Positions 53,026-62,066 of a stretch of DNA of 64,000 bases are shown one piece after another. Under the pieces are notes generated by a model. It made no database searches. It worked only from the letters and a program-made list of their open reading frames with translations, and was not told the DNA's origin. Made by a program: the position numbers and the translations under genes. The stretch comes from Tamlana carrageenivorans. Its GTDB lineage: Bacteria; Bacteroidota; Bacteroidia; Flavobacteriales; Flavobacteriaceae. The stretch is taken from positions 1,364,001 to 1,428,000 of the forward strand of contig NZ_CP025938.1 in NCBI RefSeq assembly GCF_002893765.1, written 5' to 3'. The stretch's first letter is position 1, and every line of letters starts with the position of its first letter.

Positions 53026-53838
53026 TTAGAATAAACTTTGTTGCAATTCTATAGGCGGATAAAATGTTCCTATTATTACAAATGGGCTTGGAGCTCTTAA
53101 TTGATTAAGCTTTGTAGTACCTAAAAAGAAAAAAAGATCCTTGGTTTTTGCAAAATCATCCCAATATTTCTTTTTTACATCGGCACATGCTGCCACTTCA
53201 TCACCATGATGTCTTTCTAAACATTTCCAGTATAAAGCACCAACTTCCCAATCTTCATTCATTAGAGTACTTTCGCGCCCATTACAATCTTCAAATGTAA
53301 AACTGAACTTAAAAGGAAGTTTTTTCACGACTTCAAAATCACTTTTATCCTCAAATAAATTGCCCTGCCTTAAAGTTGCTTTTTGTTTTTCACTCCAATC
53401 TCTCGTTGCTTTTTCTATAACAAACTTTTTAATTCGAGTTGGTTTAAACACTGCTAACGAAGTGTATTTACCAACTGTTTGAGCCTCATCAATAAGTAAT
53501 GTTAGGTCTGTATAAACATTTTGCAATACAATTTGCTTACGCTTTGCCCATTTATATTTGGTATCGATTTTATCTCCAAAAGAAATTAAATCTTCAGCAT
53601 CTACATCTTTGGGTCTATAACTCTCAGGTCTAAAATCACTTTTATTTTTAACCAAATCCATTTCAATCCATTGGTATTTTGGATATTGCTGAGCATAAGG
53701 CAATTTACGAAATGGCATCGGGTAAATTCTAATCCAATCTCCATTTTCTTTCATCCCTGCAGTGCAAACAGTTTCTTCGTATTTGGTAGAAATAGAAGGA
53801 TAGGTTTTTACAATGATTAAAACTTTAGTCTTTGCCAT
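53026..53838 (-). CDS. Dual-OB-domain-like protein (unknown function)
   Basis: 270 residues. Starts KVLIIVKTYPSISTKYEETV and continues WIRIYPMPFRKLPYAQQYPK, PESYRPKD; the C-terminus has FFFLGTTKLNQLRAPSPFVI. I recall this family as a dual OB-fold protein found beside DUF488 genes near restriction and other defence loci. OB folds bind nucleic acid, so a role in DNA recognition is possible, but nothing is proven. Its ATG overlaps the DUF488 stop by one base (TAATG) and hsdR follows 3 bases later, so all three are one operon. Confidence 0.7.
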   Translation of the reverse strand: MAKTKVLIIVKTYPSISTKYEETVCTAGMKENGDWIRIYPMPFRKLPYAQQYPKYQWIEMDLVKNKSDFRPESYRPKDVDAEDLISFGDKIDTKYKWAKRKQIVLQNVYTDLTLLIDEAQTVGKYTSLAVFKPTRIKKFVIEKATRDWSEKQKATLRQGNLFEDKSDFEVVKKLPFKFSFTFEDCNGRESTLMNEDWEVGALYWKCLERHHGDEVAACADVKKKYWDDFAKTKDLFFFLGTTKLNQLRAPSPFVIIGTFYPPIELQQSLF

Positions 53839-54734
53839 TAAATGTGTTTTACAATATAATTGAACCCTTCTAAATGTTTTATGGCATTTGCTAAGTGTTT
53901 TCTATGACATTGATGTATATTTTTCTCAAAACAGGTAAGAGCGATACGATCTTTACTTTTTAATAATTTTAAAATTTCATATTGTTTTTCTGTTTCGCTA
54001 TGTAGCACTGTTTTTTTATAATCTACAAAAAGTGCATCATAATCAGCTTGACAATTTAAAACTTGTCTTTTTTCAGATTTTATACCCACTTCTGGTATAT
54101 GTAAAAATTGAATTCCTACCCCTTCACATGCCTTTTGGAGTTGCGATTTACTAAAACCATATTTCATACTAAATGAGTTTTTGCGAACATCACATAATAC
54201 CTTTACATCATTCAGAATAAGTTTATTAATATAAGTTTCAAGACTCACCCCTTCATAACCTATGGTAAATAACACAGTATCAGAACTGATTCTTTTTTGA
54301 GCTATTACTTTTGCTAATTCTTCGTCATTTAATACATCTTTGGCTATCGTGCTTTTGGTAGCATAAAATGGATATTGTTGATAGGTATATTTTATTAATT
54401 CCTTAGAATTAAAATTGCTGAAGTTCTCCTTTATATATAATACAGCTGCCTTATCTTCTTTTTTTAAAGCATCGAAATAATTCAAATCGTCTATACACTC
54501 CCAGGTATTGTCTGATTCTTTTACAAGATTATATTTAGAAAGCGTATGCAAATCGGCATTAGCTTGAAACGAAAAACAACCAAATTTATAAGGTACAAAG
54601 TCGTAACTTTTTTTGTCTTGCTGTCTAGTTAATAAGAATAATAGTTTTTGCAAGCTTAATTTATCCAACTTTGCTCCTTTAGACGCCTGTAATAACGCTA
54701 AAACTATTTTTCTTCTATAATACATGCCCTTCAT
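53838..54734 (-). CDS. DUF488 protein with N-terminal DUF4065-like region
   Basis: 298 residues. The C-terminal half (about 150-298) is DUF488: LFTIGYEGVSLETYINKL, VLCDVRKNSFSMKYGFSK, and IALTCFEKNIHQCHRKHLAN with the Cys/His pair of the family. The N-terminal half (about 8-95) has LSLQKLLFLLTRQQ and VPYKFGCFSFQANADLHTL, which resemble the DUF4065/Panacea fold of antitoxin-type proteins. A DUF488 member fused to such a domain between hsdS and hsdR is unusual. The function is unknown; nucleic-acid or modified-base sensing is a guess from context. Confidence 0.75.
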   Translation of the reverse strand: MKGMYYRRKIVLALLQASKGAKLDKLSLQKLLFLLTRQQDKKSYDFVPYKFGCFSFQANADLHTLSKYNLVKESDNTWECIDDLNYFDALKKEDKAAVLYIKENFSNFNSKELIKYTYQQYPFYATKSTIAKDVLNDEELAKVIAQKRISSDTVLFTIGYEGVSLETYINKLILNDVKVLCDVRKNSFSMKYGFSKSQLQKACEGVGIQFLHIPEVGIKSEKRQVLNCQADYDALFVDYKKTVLHSETEKQYEILKLLKSKDRIALTCFEKNIHQCHRKHLANAIKHLEGFNYIVKHI

Positions 54735-54862
54735 TTACTTCTATTTCTTTTTAACTTACAAAGTTACGTATTTGTTTCATCTCTATATTTTTTTGCTTAT
54801 AAAATAGCTTTTTGTTGGTTACTGGTGCATTCGTGATTTCAACAAAAGTCATATTTACCTGC

Positions 54863-54951
54863 CCATCAAATAACTATCAAATAAAAAATGCTTATTCTAC
54901 AAGGCTTTTAAAGCTTATTAACAACACCTATCAAATAACCATCAAATAAAA
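54863..54951. repeat. Four ATCAAATAA units downstream of hsdS
   Basis: Two 24-bp blocks, CATCAAATAACTATCAAATA at 54864 and CTATCAAATAACCATCAAATA at 54928, each with two ATCAAATA(A) units, lie about 64 bases apart. They start directly after the hsdS stop (minus strand) and end about 130 bases upstream of the DUF488 start. They could be operator iterons for the DUF488-dual-OB-hsdR operon. The bases between the blocks hold a short palindrome AAGGCTTTTAAAGCTT. Confidence 0.6.
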
Positions 54952-54952
54952 T

Positions 54953-56086
54953 TTATACTACTACCTCCTTGCTTGTTAACTCTCCCGCAAAAGCTTTTTG
55001 TAATATTGATTTTTTGAGTTCTTCAATATTATTAATTAGATTTTTATATTTTGACTCTAGATTTTTAATTTCAATCTTCAATAAAGTGAGTTCTTTTATA
55101 ATTTCTTTTTGATTTTCTATAGAAGTAATATTAATTTTAAATTTAATCACCTCATTCATATTAGCCCTCGGCATTCTAGCTCCAGTCCAAGTTGCATCTA
55201 TTTTTGAAACAATAAGTGGAGACATTAACCAATAGAAAAGAAATTCTCTTAATACTTCTTGACCAGGCAGAATAGGAAATATTTCTGTTGAGCAATGACC
55301 AGCAAATTTAGGCACTAATACTTTATTTAAATATGGTCTCAATCGCCCATATAAAACGTGCCTTTCATCAAATTGAAATGTTGAACTCTTAACTTCATGA
55401 GCTTCCAAAGACCCTAAATATGTACCTGTATTAGATTCTATATTTTCTAAACCCACATAAGGTCTGTTGGTAGCTGAATATTTTGTTTTGTCATATTTCA
55501 CAACCTCCCCCAAAGTCTTCTCCTCCCAACCATCACCTTTCTGACTAAAAATAGCATTCAATTTAGACTGAAACAATTCCTTAGCATTCTCTATATTTTT
55601 TTCAATATTGGCTTTGGCTTGGTCTATGGCTTTAAATGCTTTATCTAAAATGGCAACGATTTGTTGTTGTTCTTGGAGTGGTGGGATTGGGATTTTATAT
55701 TTTTTTATCATCGGAACAGTTAACTGAGGAATTGAAGTTCCACTATTCTTAAAATCTAACCCACCTAGAAAATATTGCAAAAACTCGGAAAATGTACAAT
55801 TTAAATTTGGAGTGAGTACTATCAGCCTAACTATAGGATAAAATGGCTCTCTCCTAATTTCTGAATAACCTATAGTACCTCTAGCAGAAACTGTTATACT
55901 TGGTTTTAAAACTCTCGGTTTTTTAGTATAACCGTAAAGCCCTTTGTTTTTTTCTCCATTAGCATAAATAGGCACATTATATTCTTCAGTTTTAATTTCT
56001 GAAAAACTATCTTTCGGCTTATCTCCACCTGCAAAAATTTTTTCACAAATTTCATCTAAAGTTTTCACTTCCCATCCCTCTCTCAT
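54953..56086 (-). CDS. hsdS: Type I restriction specificity subunit S
   Basis: 377 residues. Two target-recognition domains (about 1-125 and 190-315) are separated by conserved helical spacers: IPIPPLQEQQQIVAILDKAF in the middle and LKKSILQKAFAGELTSK at the end. These read the two halves of a bipartite DNA target. The ATG at 56086 forms ATGA with the hsdM stop, so translation is coupled. The two recognition domains differ, as needed for an asymmetric target. Confidence 0.95.
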   Translation of the reverse strand: MREGWEVKTLDEICEKIFAGGDKPKDSFSEIKTEEYNVPIYANGEKNKGLYGYTKKPRVLKPSITVSARGTIGYSEIRREPFYPIVRLIVLTPNLNCTFSEFLQYFLGGLDFKNSGTSIPQLTVPMIKKYKIPIPPLQEQQQIVAILDKAFKAIDQAKANIEKNIENAKELFQSKLNAIFSQKGDGWEEKTLGEVVKYDKTKYSATNRPYVGLENIESNTGTYLGSLEAHEVKSSTFQFDERHVLYGRLRPYLNKVLVPKFAGHCSTEIFPILPGQEVLREFLFYWLMSPLIVSKIDATWTGARMPRANMNEVIKFKINITSIENQKEIIKELTLLKIEIKNLESKYKNLINNIEELKKSILQKAFAGELTSKEVVV

Positions 56087-57537
56087 ATCAACTCCTTTAT
56101 AGAATTCAAAATACAATTCGTTTCAGCATCCAAACGCTCCATTTCTGCTAAAATAACCTCTGGTGAACGTAATGGTGCTTCTTCTGGGGTGTTGGGGTTT
56201 TTAACACTTAAATCGAAGGTAGTGCCGTCTACATCTGCCATACGTAAGTTCCAAGACTGTTCTGTTTCTGGTTTGGTTTGTTGTAGGCTTACAAATTCCT
56301 CTAAATCCTTATCGTTTAAAGGGTTTGTTTTACCCATATTACGTCCAGGGTCAAGTTGGTAATACCAAATGTTTTTAGTTGGTTCTCCTTTAGTTAAAAA
56401 CAACACCACCGTTTTTACACCAGCCCCTAAAAACGTACCACTTGGCATATCTAGAATGGTATGTAGATTACAGCCTTCTAAAATGAGTTTACGCAAAGCA
56501 ACCGAAGCATTATCTGTATTACTTAATACCGTATTTTTAATAACTACCGCTGCACGCCCTCCTGTTTTTAAGCTCTTTAAAAAGTGCTGCATAAACAAGA
56601 ATGCCGTTTCTCCTGTTTTTATATCGAAGTTTTGCTGTACTTCTTTACGTTCTTTACCTCCGAATGGTGGATTAGCAAGAATAACATGATAACGATCCTT
56701 TTCTTGAATGTCTCGTATATTTTCTCCTAATGTATTGGTGTGTATAATATTAGGAGCTTCTATACCATGAAGTATCATGTTCATAATACCAATAACGTAG
56801 GCAAGGTTCTTTTTCTCCTTACCATAAAAGGTGTTTTCTTGTAAGGTTTTAAGGTTGCTAGTGGTTTTGTCCATGCGCTCGTACATGTACTCGTAGGCTT
56901 CGCATAAGAAACCACAAGAGCCTGCTGCACCGTCATAAATAGTTTCTCCCATTTGTGGGTTTACTACTTGAATCATGGCTCTAATTAGCGGTCTAGGGGT
57001 GTAATATTGCCCTCCATTACGACCTGCATTGCCCATGTTTTTAATTTTACTTTCGTATAAATGACTAAGCTCGTGCTTGTCTTTTGTACTACGAAACGGC
57101 AACTCGTCTGCATAGCCTAAAATTTCTCGTAAGTTATACCCACTCTGAATTTTATTTTTAAGCTCTGAAAAGATTTCACCTATTTTATATTCTATGGTTT
57201 GAGGACTATCGGCAGTTTGTTTAAAGCCTGCCAAATAAGGGAATAATTTACCATCTACAAATTGTACTAAGTCTGGACCCGTTAGGGCTGCATGGTTATC
57301 TAGATTACCTGCTGCATCTTTAGGCATTGCCCAAGTATTCCAACGGTATTCTTCTGCTAGAATAAAATGATACTCTTGCCCTTTTAATTCTGCCTCGTCT
57401 GCTTTATCTTGCTCTAATTCGTCTAAATATCTTAAGAACATCACCCAAGAGGTTTGCCCTATATAATCTAACTCACTATCTGCACCAGAATCTTTATATA
57501 AAAGATCGTCTATATTTTTAAATATTTGTTCGAACAT
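56083..57537 (-). CDS. hsdM: Type I DNA methyltransferase M subunit
   Basis: 484 residues. N6-adenine methyltransferase. The N-terminal helical domain (about 1-140) is followed by GQYYTPRPLIRAMIQVVNPQ, the SAM site IYDGAAGSCGFL and the catalytic ILANPPFGGKER (NPPF). Later GGRAAVVIKNTVLSN is family-like. It methylates host DNA with HsdS and protects it from HsdR. It is the first gene of the operon, 68 bases after the GIY-YIG gene. Confidence 0.97.
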   Translation of the reverse strand: MFEQIFKNIDDLLYKDSGADSELDYIGQTSWVMFLRYLDELEQDKADEAELKGQEYHFILAEEYRWNTWAMPKDAAGNLDNHAALTGPDLVQFVDGKLFPYLAGFKQTADSPQTIEYKIGEIFSELKNKIQSGYNLREILGYADELPFRSTKDKHELSHLYESKIKNMGNAGRNGGQYYTPRPLIRAMIQVVNPQMGETIYDGAAGSCGFLCEAYEYMYERMDKTTSNLKTLQENTFYGKEKKNLAYVIGIMNMILHGIEAPNIIHTNTLGENIRDIQEKDRYHVILANPPFGGKERKEVQQNFDIKTGETAFLFMQHFLKSLKTGGRAAVVIKNTVLSNTDNASVALRKLILEGCNLHTILDMPSGTFLGAGVKTVVLFLTKGEPTKNIWYYQLDPGRNMGKTNPLNDKDLEEFVSLQQTKPETEQSWNLRMADVDGTTFDLSVKNPNTPEEAPLRSPEVILAEMERLDAETNCILNSIKELI

Positions 57538-57564
57538 ATCATTTTCTTATGAGGTTATAAAAAT

Positions 57565-57594
57565 AAAAAAAGGCAGCTGTTAAACTGCCCTTTA
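57565..57594 (-). terminator. Terminator after the GIY-YIG/NUMOD gene
   Basis: On the minus strand GGCAG and CTGCC stems (AAAGGGCAG..CTGCCTTTTTTT) end in a T-run, 12 bases past the stop of the nuclease gene. It separates that gene from hsdM. Confidence 0.85.
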
Positions 57595-57605
57595 TTGTTT
57601 TTAAT

Positions 57606-58277
57606 TTAGGATTTGTATTTCCAAAGAAATCCGCCGCTTTTTTCACGCTCGCCGCGACATACACGGCTAATACAGGTTTTAGACACTCCTGTTTGCCTAG
57701 ATGCCTCAGCTACAGAATTAAATGTATTTAACAGAAGTCCAGAAGGAATAGCAAATTGCTGCACTTTTTTTAAACGTCTATCTTCACCCTTATAGGTATT
57801 ATAAAGATTATAACTCCAGAAATAACCTAAACAAGATTTGTTATACCCTAAACACGCATTACTTATAGAGGTATTTGATGCATTAACTGATTTAGCAGCT
57901 TCTTCTAAACTATCATATGAAGCTATTAAACTACCATCATTTTTAGAATACTGATATATAGTTTTCTTAAAACCTCCGCCTCTATCTGCATTATATAATT
58001 TATGATTTTCCTTAAGTTTTTTAATAGTTTCAACCTCCTTTTTAGCGAGTTCATCTATACTGGATGCTGTATCTGTCTGATTCCAAGTAAAGGCGTTAGC
58101 TCCGTAAGTAGCAATGGCTTGAGCAAAGGGGTGGTTCTCACCCCTCATTGCCCGATTATTATGATCTAACTTTCTCTGTTGGACTGAATCTGTAGTGGCA
58201 CCAACATACATTTCTCCTGAAATTTCACATTTAACCGTGTAAATTACACCTAACGAATTCCCATTATTCTTCTTCAT
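57606..58277 (-). CDS. GIY-YIG/NUMOD homing-type endonuclease
   Basis: 223 residues. The GIY-YIG domain (about 8-100) has GVIYTVKCEISGEMYVGATT, an Arg and Glu helix (QQRKLDHNNRAM) and a catalytic Glu region. Two NUMOD1-like modules follow: GSLIASYDSLEEAAKSVNAS and LLNTFNSVAEASRQTGVSKT, each with the DNA-binding helix typical of phage homing nucleases. It is stand-alone, so it likely copies itself by cutting DNA lacking it. Its start overlaps the SF3 helicase end by 14 bases, which may be its landing site. Confidence 0.92.
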   Translation of the reverse strand: MKKNNGNSLGVIYTVKCEISGEMYVGATTDSVQQRKLDHNNRAMRGENHPFAQAIATYGANAFTWNQTDTASSIDELAKKEVETIKKLKENHKLYNADRGGGFKKTIYQYSKNDGSLIASYDSLEEAAKSVNASNTSISNACLGYNKSCLGYFWSYNLYNTYKGEDRRLKKVQQFAIPSGLLLNTFNSVAEASRQTGVSKTCISRVCRGEREKSGGFLWKYKS

Positions 58278-59763
58278 TGGTATCCTCCTTTCCTACTTTT
58301 AGTGTTTCAAGCATGAATTCGTACTTACCGCCAGTGGACCTATCAGAATATTTAAAGCCTTTTTGTTTAGCATATTCCTTTACCCATTTGGTAAATTGAT
58401 GTGAAGACAATGTTTTGTATATCACATATTCTTTAATGAATAAGTCTAAAAACGTACGTTTATCTATCCATGCATCAGTTTCCTCCATAACACTCATAAA
58501 AGCAATAAATTCTGGCGAGGTAGCTGCTATTAAACGATTACTTTTTAAGTTTATCGGCTCTGCTATAATAAGACCATACTCTAAATACTTTTGAACACAA
58601 GTCATCATAAAATGATAAAAGCGACTCCATTCATCGTTATCCCAACCTGTAAAAAACAAACATTTAAATTCACTTTCAGGCGTTATTTTCAAATTATAGT
58701 AATTATGAACCTCAAATTCCGCACGACGACGTACATCTGTATTTCCACCTGTTCCCTGCACCATGTAATTACTAGAAATTGTAATTTTTGGTGAATTTTC
58801 AGGAGATAAATATTCTTCCGCCTTGTACTTTTTCTCAATAGGAATTCCAGAGGTTAACATAGAGTAAATAGTTTCCATATTAAAATCTCTAGTCACATCA
58901 TCATATAATACAACGTCCGTAGTTCTGTTAATACGCTGATTTTTATACCAACTCTTACCTTTAATGTTTTTGCCATCTATTACGACTACCTCACGAACCT
59001 TAGAAACCGCTTTTAATAACAAACTTTTTCCAGTCCCACCGTTTGCCGTTCCATCAAAATTGATTTTTTCATCAACGAGAATCCACGCTTTGGGATTAGC
59101 TGGGTCATGATATCTGTGCAACACATATCCCAAATTGGTTTGCAATGCTAAAAAACGGTCTTCATCTTGATTAGCTAAACGTTTACAGAACTTCTCAAAC
59201 ATTGAAATATCAATACCTCTCTTAAGACTAAAACTATTGTTAATTACTCGGGCACTCCAAATTTTACCTTGGAAATCCTTATAATCAACCTCCTTAATTG
59301 TATTCTTGTCAACTTGACAACAAATATTCTTAAAAAAGAACCAACTGCTTTCTTCTGTATCACGGTCGTTAATGAGTTTAAAGGTTTGTAATAACCTTAG
59401 TTTAGGTTTACTAACGTAGGTTGAAACTTTGCGAACAAATTCCTCCAACACTTCATGTTCTTCAAGCTTTTCTAGGTACTTCTTTACGTAGTCTACAATT
59501 ACATAATCTGAGATTTCACGAACAATATTATCTCTATCCTCTACTAATACGTAATCTGTTTCAGAAATTTCGGTTTTACCAAAACCAGACTGATTTAAAA
59601 ATTGAATTAATTTGGATTCGACAATGCTTGGCGTACCCTCTTTCCCTTCCTTAGTGGCACCAGTTTCCCAAAACTTTATGTGTTTTGGAGTTTTGTCATT
59701 TTGCGATTTAACACCTTTGTTTTTATTTACTTCAATGAAGGTGTTTTCATTTTTTACTTTCAT
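58264..59763 (-). CDS. SF3 primase-helicase-like replication protein
   Basis: 499 residues. The SF3 helicase core is at about 225-370: NGGTGKSLLLKAVSKVR (Walker A), TDVVLYDDVTRDFN (Walker B), SPKITISSNYMVQGTGGNTD (motif C) and an Arg finger VRRRAEF. The N-terminal 200 residues have no clear primase catalytic motif. Such proteins open the origin of phages, satellites and integrative elements (P4-alpha/D5-like). It is the best candidate replication initiator of this element. A winged-helix-like region ends it. Confidence 0.88.
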   Translation of the reverse strand: MKVKNENTFIEVNKNKGVKSQNDKTPKHIKFWETGATKEGKEGTPSIVESKLIQFLNQSGFGKTEISETDYVLVEDRDNIVREISDYVIVDYVKKYLEKLEEHEVLEEFVRKVSTYVSKPKLRLLQTFKLINDRDTEESSWFFFKNICCQVDKNTIKEVDYKDFQGKIWSARVINNSFSLKRGIDISMFEKFCKRLANQDEDRFLALQTNLGYVLHRYHDPANPKAWILVDEKINFDGTANGGTGKSLLLKAVSKVREVVVIDGKNIKGKSWYKNQRINRTTDVVLYDDVTRDFNMETIYSMLTSGIPIEKKYKAEEYLSPENSPKITISSNYMVQGTGGNTDVRRRAEFEVHNYYNLKITPESEFKCLFFTGWDNDEWSRFYHFMMTCVQKYLEYGLIIAEPINLKSNRLIAATSPEFIAFMSVMEETDAWIDKRTFLDLFIKEYVIYKTLSSHQFTKWVKEYAKQKGFKYSDRSTGGKYEFMLETLKVGKEDTNEEE

Positions 59764-59871
59764 TTTTTACTTTTTGAAAAGACAGAAAGGGCCCAATTTG
59801 TCTTGATTACTGATGCAAATTTCAATAATCATTCACATGAAATAAAGGATTTAACGAAGTTGGTTGGGGCA

Positions 59872-59895
59872 AAAAAATGCCCCATAAAATGGGGC
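59872..59895 (-). terminator. Terminator after the 59911 gene
   Basis: On the minus strand GCCCCAT-ttt-ATGGGGC is followed by ATTTTTTT, 16 bases beyond the stop of the gene at 59911-60642. Confidence 0.9.
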
Positions 59896-59910
59896 TTATA
59901 ATTTGGTGGA

Positions 59911-60642
59911 TTATTTCAAAAACTTATTGAGTATTTCTGAAGGTGTTTGATGATTTATATCGGTATTAACTTTCCGAATCGTTTTATATGAATCATTCAT
60001 TTTAACATATGTTTTTGATTTGGCATCGAAATAATAAAAATGCTTATCCAACAGTTTACCCAGTTCTTTATCAAAAGATTGTTTGGAATTTATAAAACCA
60101 GCATCAACCATCTTTTTAAATAACAGGACAACCTCTTTTTTAGTCAACTTAAACTTTATCTTGTCCTCTTCAAAACTTAAAAATTCATTCGGCAGATAAT
60201 TATCATTTAAAACACCTATAATCTGTTTAATAGTTTCAACTAAACAAGATTTCGTTTTGTAGGTTATTTCTGACTTATCTATTCGATTAGAATACTCCTC
60301 TAATAAGTCAATTTCTGAATTAACAAAAATAAACAACTGTTCTCTGGAGAATTTATACTTACCCTCAACATCTTTCTGTACCTGATATAAATAATCTCTT
60401 TTTATGTCTGCAATAATATCTTTGAAATAATCATTTAATGTAATTTCACGAACAATATCAAAACCTGCCTTTCCATTTTCATCTGGCAAAGTAATAAACT
60501 CCAGCATAACATACTGTCTTTCAGATTCTTCATACTTCATAAGAATATCTGGTGTCGGCTTAGAATAAATATTATAAAATGATGATTTAAGCTCCTTATA
60601 TCTTTGATAATCAATAAAATCTAAAAAAGTATATCCAATCAT
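59911..60642 (-). CDS. Hypothetical protein of the integrative element
   Basis: 243 residues, mostly helical and charged, with no signal peptide or membrane helix. Visible features include FLDFIDYQRYKELKSSFYNI near the start, KKEVVLLFKKMVDAGFINSK and a C-terminal TDINHQTPSEILNKF. The middle and end resemble the regulatory or RteC-like proteins of Bacteroidota mobile elements in composition only; I do not recognise the family. It is monocistronic and ends in a strong terminator. Confidence 0.7.
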   Translation of the reverse strand: MIGYTFLDFIDYQRYKELKSSFYNIYSKPTPDILMKYEESERQYVMLEFITLPDENGKAGFDIVREITLNDYFKDIIADIKRDYLYQVQKDVEGKYKFSREQLFIFVNSEIDLLEEYSNRIDKSEITYKTKSCLVETIKQIIGVLNDNYLPNEFLSFEEDKIKFKLTKKEVVLLFKKMVDAGFINSKQSFDKELGKLLDKHFYYFDAKSKTYVKMNDSYKTIRKVNTDINHQTPSEILNKFLK

Positions 60643-60770
60643 ATAATAAAATTCTAATTCGTTTTCAGTGTTTTTATTTATTTGGACTAAAACGTCTCAA
60701 AAGAATTAGGAACAAAATACAACATAAAGTCCAATCTATAGATTTGCGTTTATAAATTTTAGCTATAATA

Positions 60771-61028
60771 TTAAACAGGATTTACAATAATATCGAAATG
60801 GAAATAGTAATATGGTTTTCCCGCAATTTCAAATACTGTTCTACCATTAGAAGATACCTTAACAGCACTAACATCAACTTTTTGCCCTTTTCTCAAACCA
60901 CCAATATCTCCTTTAACATTAACCTTAAAAGGACAATGAATCTCTACAAGTTTATTATACCAGGTTAATACCAATATACTTTTAGGCGAACAATACTTAA
61001 ATAATCCTGCCGCATAATTTTCTTTCAT
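60771..61028 (-). CDS. Small hypothetical protein
   Basis: 85 residues, soluble, beta-rich (VKGDIGGLRKGQKVDVSAVK, FEIAGKPYYYFHFDIIVNP). It lies between two mobile-element genes and has one Cys in an ILVLTWYNKLVEIHC segment. I do not recognise a family. A coding start at 61028 (MKENYAAGLF) with a following terminator at 61043 for the upstream gene makes it a plausible separate gene. Confidence 0.65.
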   Translation of the reverse strand: MKENYAAGLFKYCSPKSILVLTWYNKLVEIHCPFKVNVKGDIGGLRKGQKVDVSAVKVSSNGRTVFEIAGKPYYYFHFDIIVNPV

Positions 61029-61042
61029 ATAACATTTAAATT

Positions 61043-61070
61043 AAAAAAGCTCAAACTAATGTCTGAGCCT
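61043..61070 (-). terminator. Terminator after the DUF3871 gene
   Basis: On the minus strand GGCTCA-gacattagt-TTGAGCTTTTTT makes a stem with T-run, about 15 bases after the stop at 61086. Confidence 0.85.
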
Positions 61071-61085
61071 TTTAGCTATGGTAAA

Positions 61086-62066
61086 TTAATTAAGAAACCA
61101 ATGTCTCTCTTTATTTTTAATGGAATTCCCCAGCGATTGGACTATCTCGAAAGCGTTGACATTTCTTCCTAAAAAGGAATCAATATAACTACTCTTATTA
61201 GCTCCTGTTAACAAATTAAAAAGTTTCCACATATTTATATTGCCTTTCTGGTCTTTACAAAAACTTTCATCTTGGTAATAATCCCGTGCTACCATATTTA
61301 ACTGCCCATCTGTTAAGCTCAACAATGGTATTGCTGCTTTTTCCTCTTTTGACAAATAATTATACAACCTACACCTACCTAAAAACTGAGCGAATTGCTT
61401 CTCTGTAAGTGAATGATTTGGCAACTCTCTCATAGCGTTTAAATGGGTTTGCATACTGTAATTACCGATGAGTTCCATGATTTTATTTTTAAGATCTAAA
61501 ACACTAGACACCTTTAATTCTTCGACATACCCATCACTTGACACACATAAATTACAGCACACCATATTTTTAAAACCTATGAAAAATTTAAATTTTTCAA
61601 TGGACTTCTTACTGTAAAGATTTTCCTGATTGTAAGCTCTAACGCCTCCTATTGTCAGTTTTAAGGACTGTCCATACACATTTTCGGAAATTGTTGGTAT
61701 TTCAATAGCAAACATCATACGCTCGTAATAAATGGTTTTTTCGTGTTCTAGTAACTCCTTTACAGGTTTACCAATTGCACTCGGAATTCTACCTTTAACA
61801 ACATGGCTTACTCGTACTTCTGGAAGTGATATACTATGACCACTAAAAATATTTGAAGCACATTCTTGGGCTATATCTATAAACTCTTGGTGTGCAATAG
61901 TACACTCATTATCCTTAGAGAATACTGGAATAGTACAATCCTTTTTAAGATGTACAAGTTTAACAGCTTTGGTATTAGCCTCAATAAATGGTTTTTTAGT
62001 AGCACTTACTACTTCTATTTCTGGAACTATTAATTGTTCACTATTGTTAATCTGATTCTGTATCAT
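61086..62066 (-). CDS. DUF3871 family protein
   Basis: About 326 residues starting MIQNQINNSEQLIVPEIE (the ATG at 62066 overlaps the upstream ATPase end by 20 bases). The DUF3871 family of Bacteroidota mobile elements and phages is recognised from KPFIEANTKAVKLVHLKKDC, RVSHVVKGRIPSAIGKPVKE, LTIGGVRAYNQENLYSKKS and ANKSSYIDSFLGRNVNAFE. Many copies sit next to integrases and restriction genes. Biochemical role unknown; a phage-Dut-like or DUF932-like nucleic-acid function is only a guess. Confidence 0.88.
   Translation of the reverse strand: MIQNQINNSEQLIVPEIEVVSATKKPFIEANTKAVKLVHLKKDCTIPVFSKDNECTIAHQEFIDIAQECASNIFSGHSISLPEVRVSHVVKGRIPSAIGKPVKELLEHEKTIYYERMMFAIEIPTISENVYGQSLKLTIGGVRAYNQENLYSKKSIEKFKFFIGFKNMVCCNLCVSSDGYVEELKVSSVLDLKNKIMELIGNYSMQTHLNAMRELPNHSLTEKQFAQFLGRCRLYNYLSKEEKAAIPLLSLTDGQLNMVARDYYQDESFCKDQKGNINMWKLFNLLTGANKSSYIDSFLGRNVNAFEIVQSLGNSIKNKERHWFLN

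Noticed and set aside
59680..59901. Plus-strand frame ending near the 59.87-kb hairpin
   Set aside because: It runs antisense through the helicase start and into a terminator; no recognisable domain.
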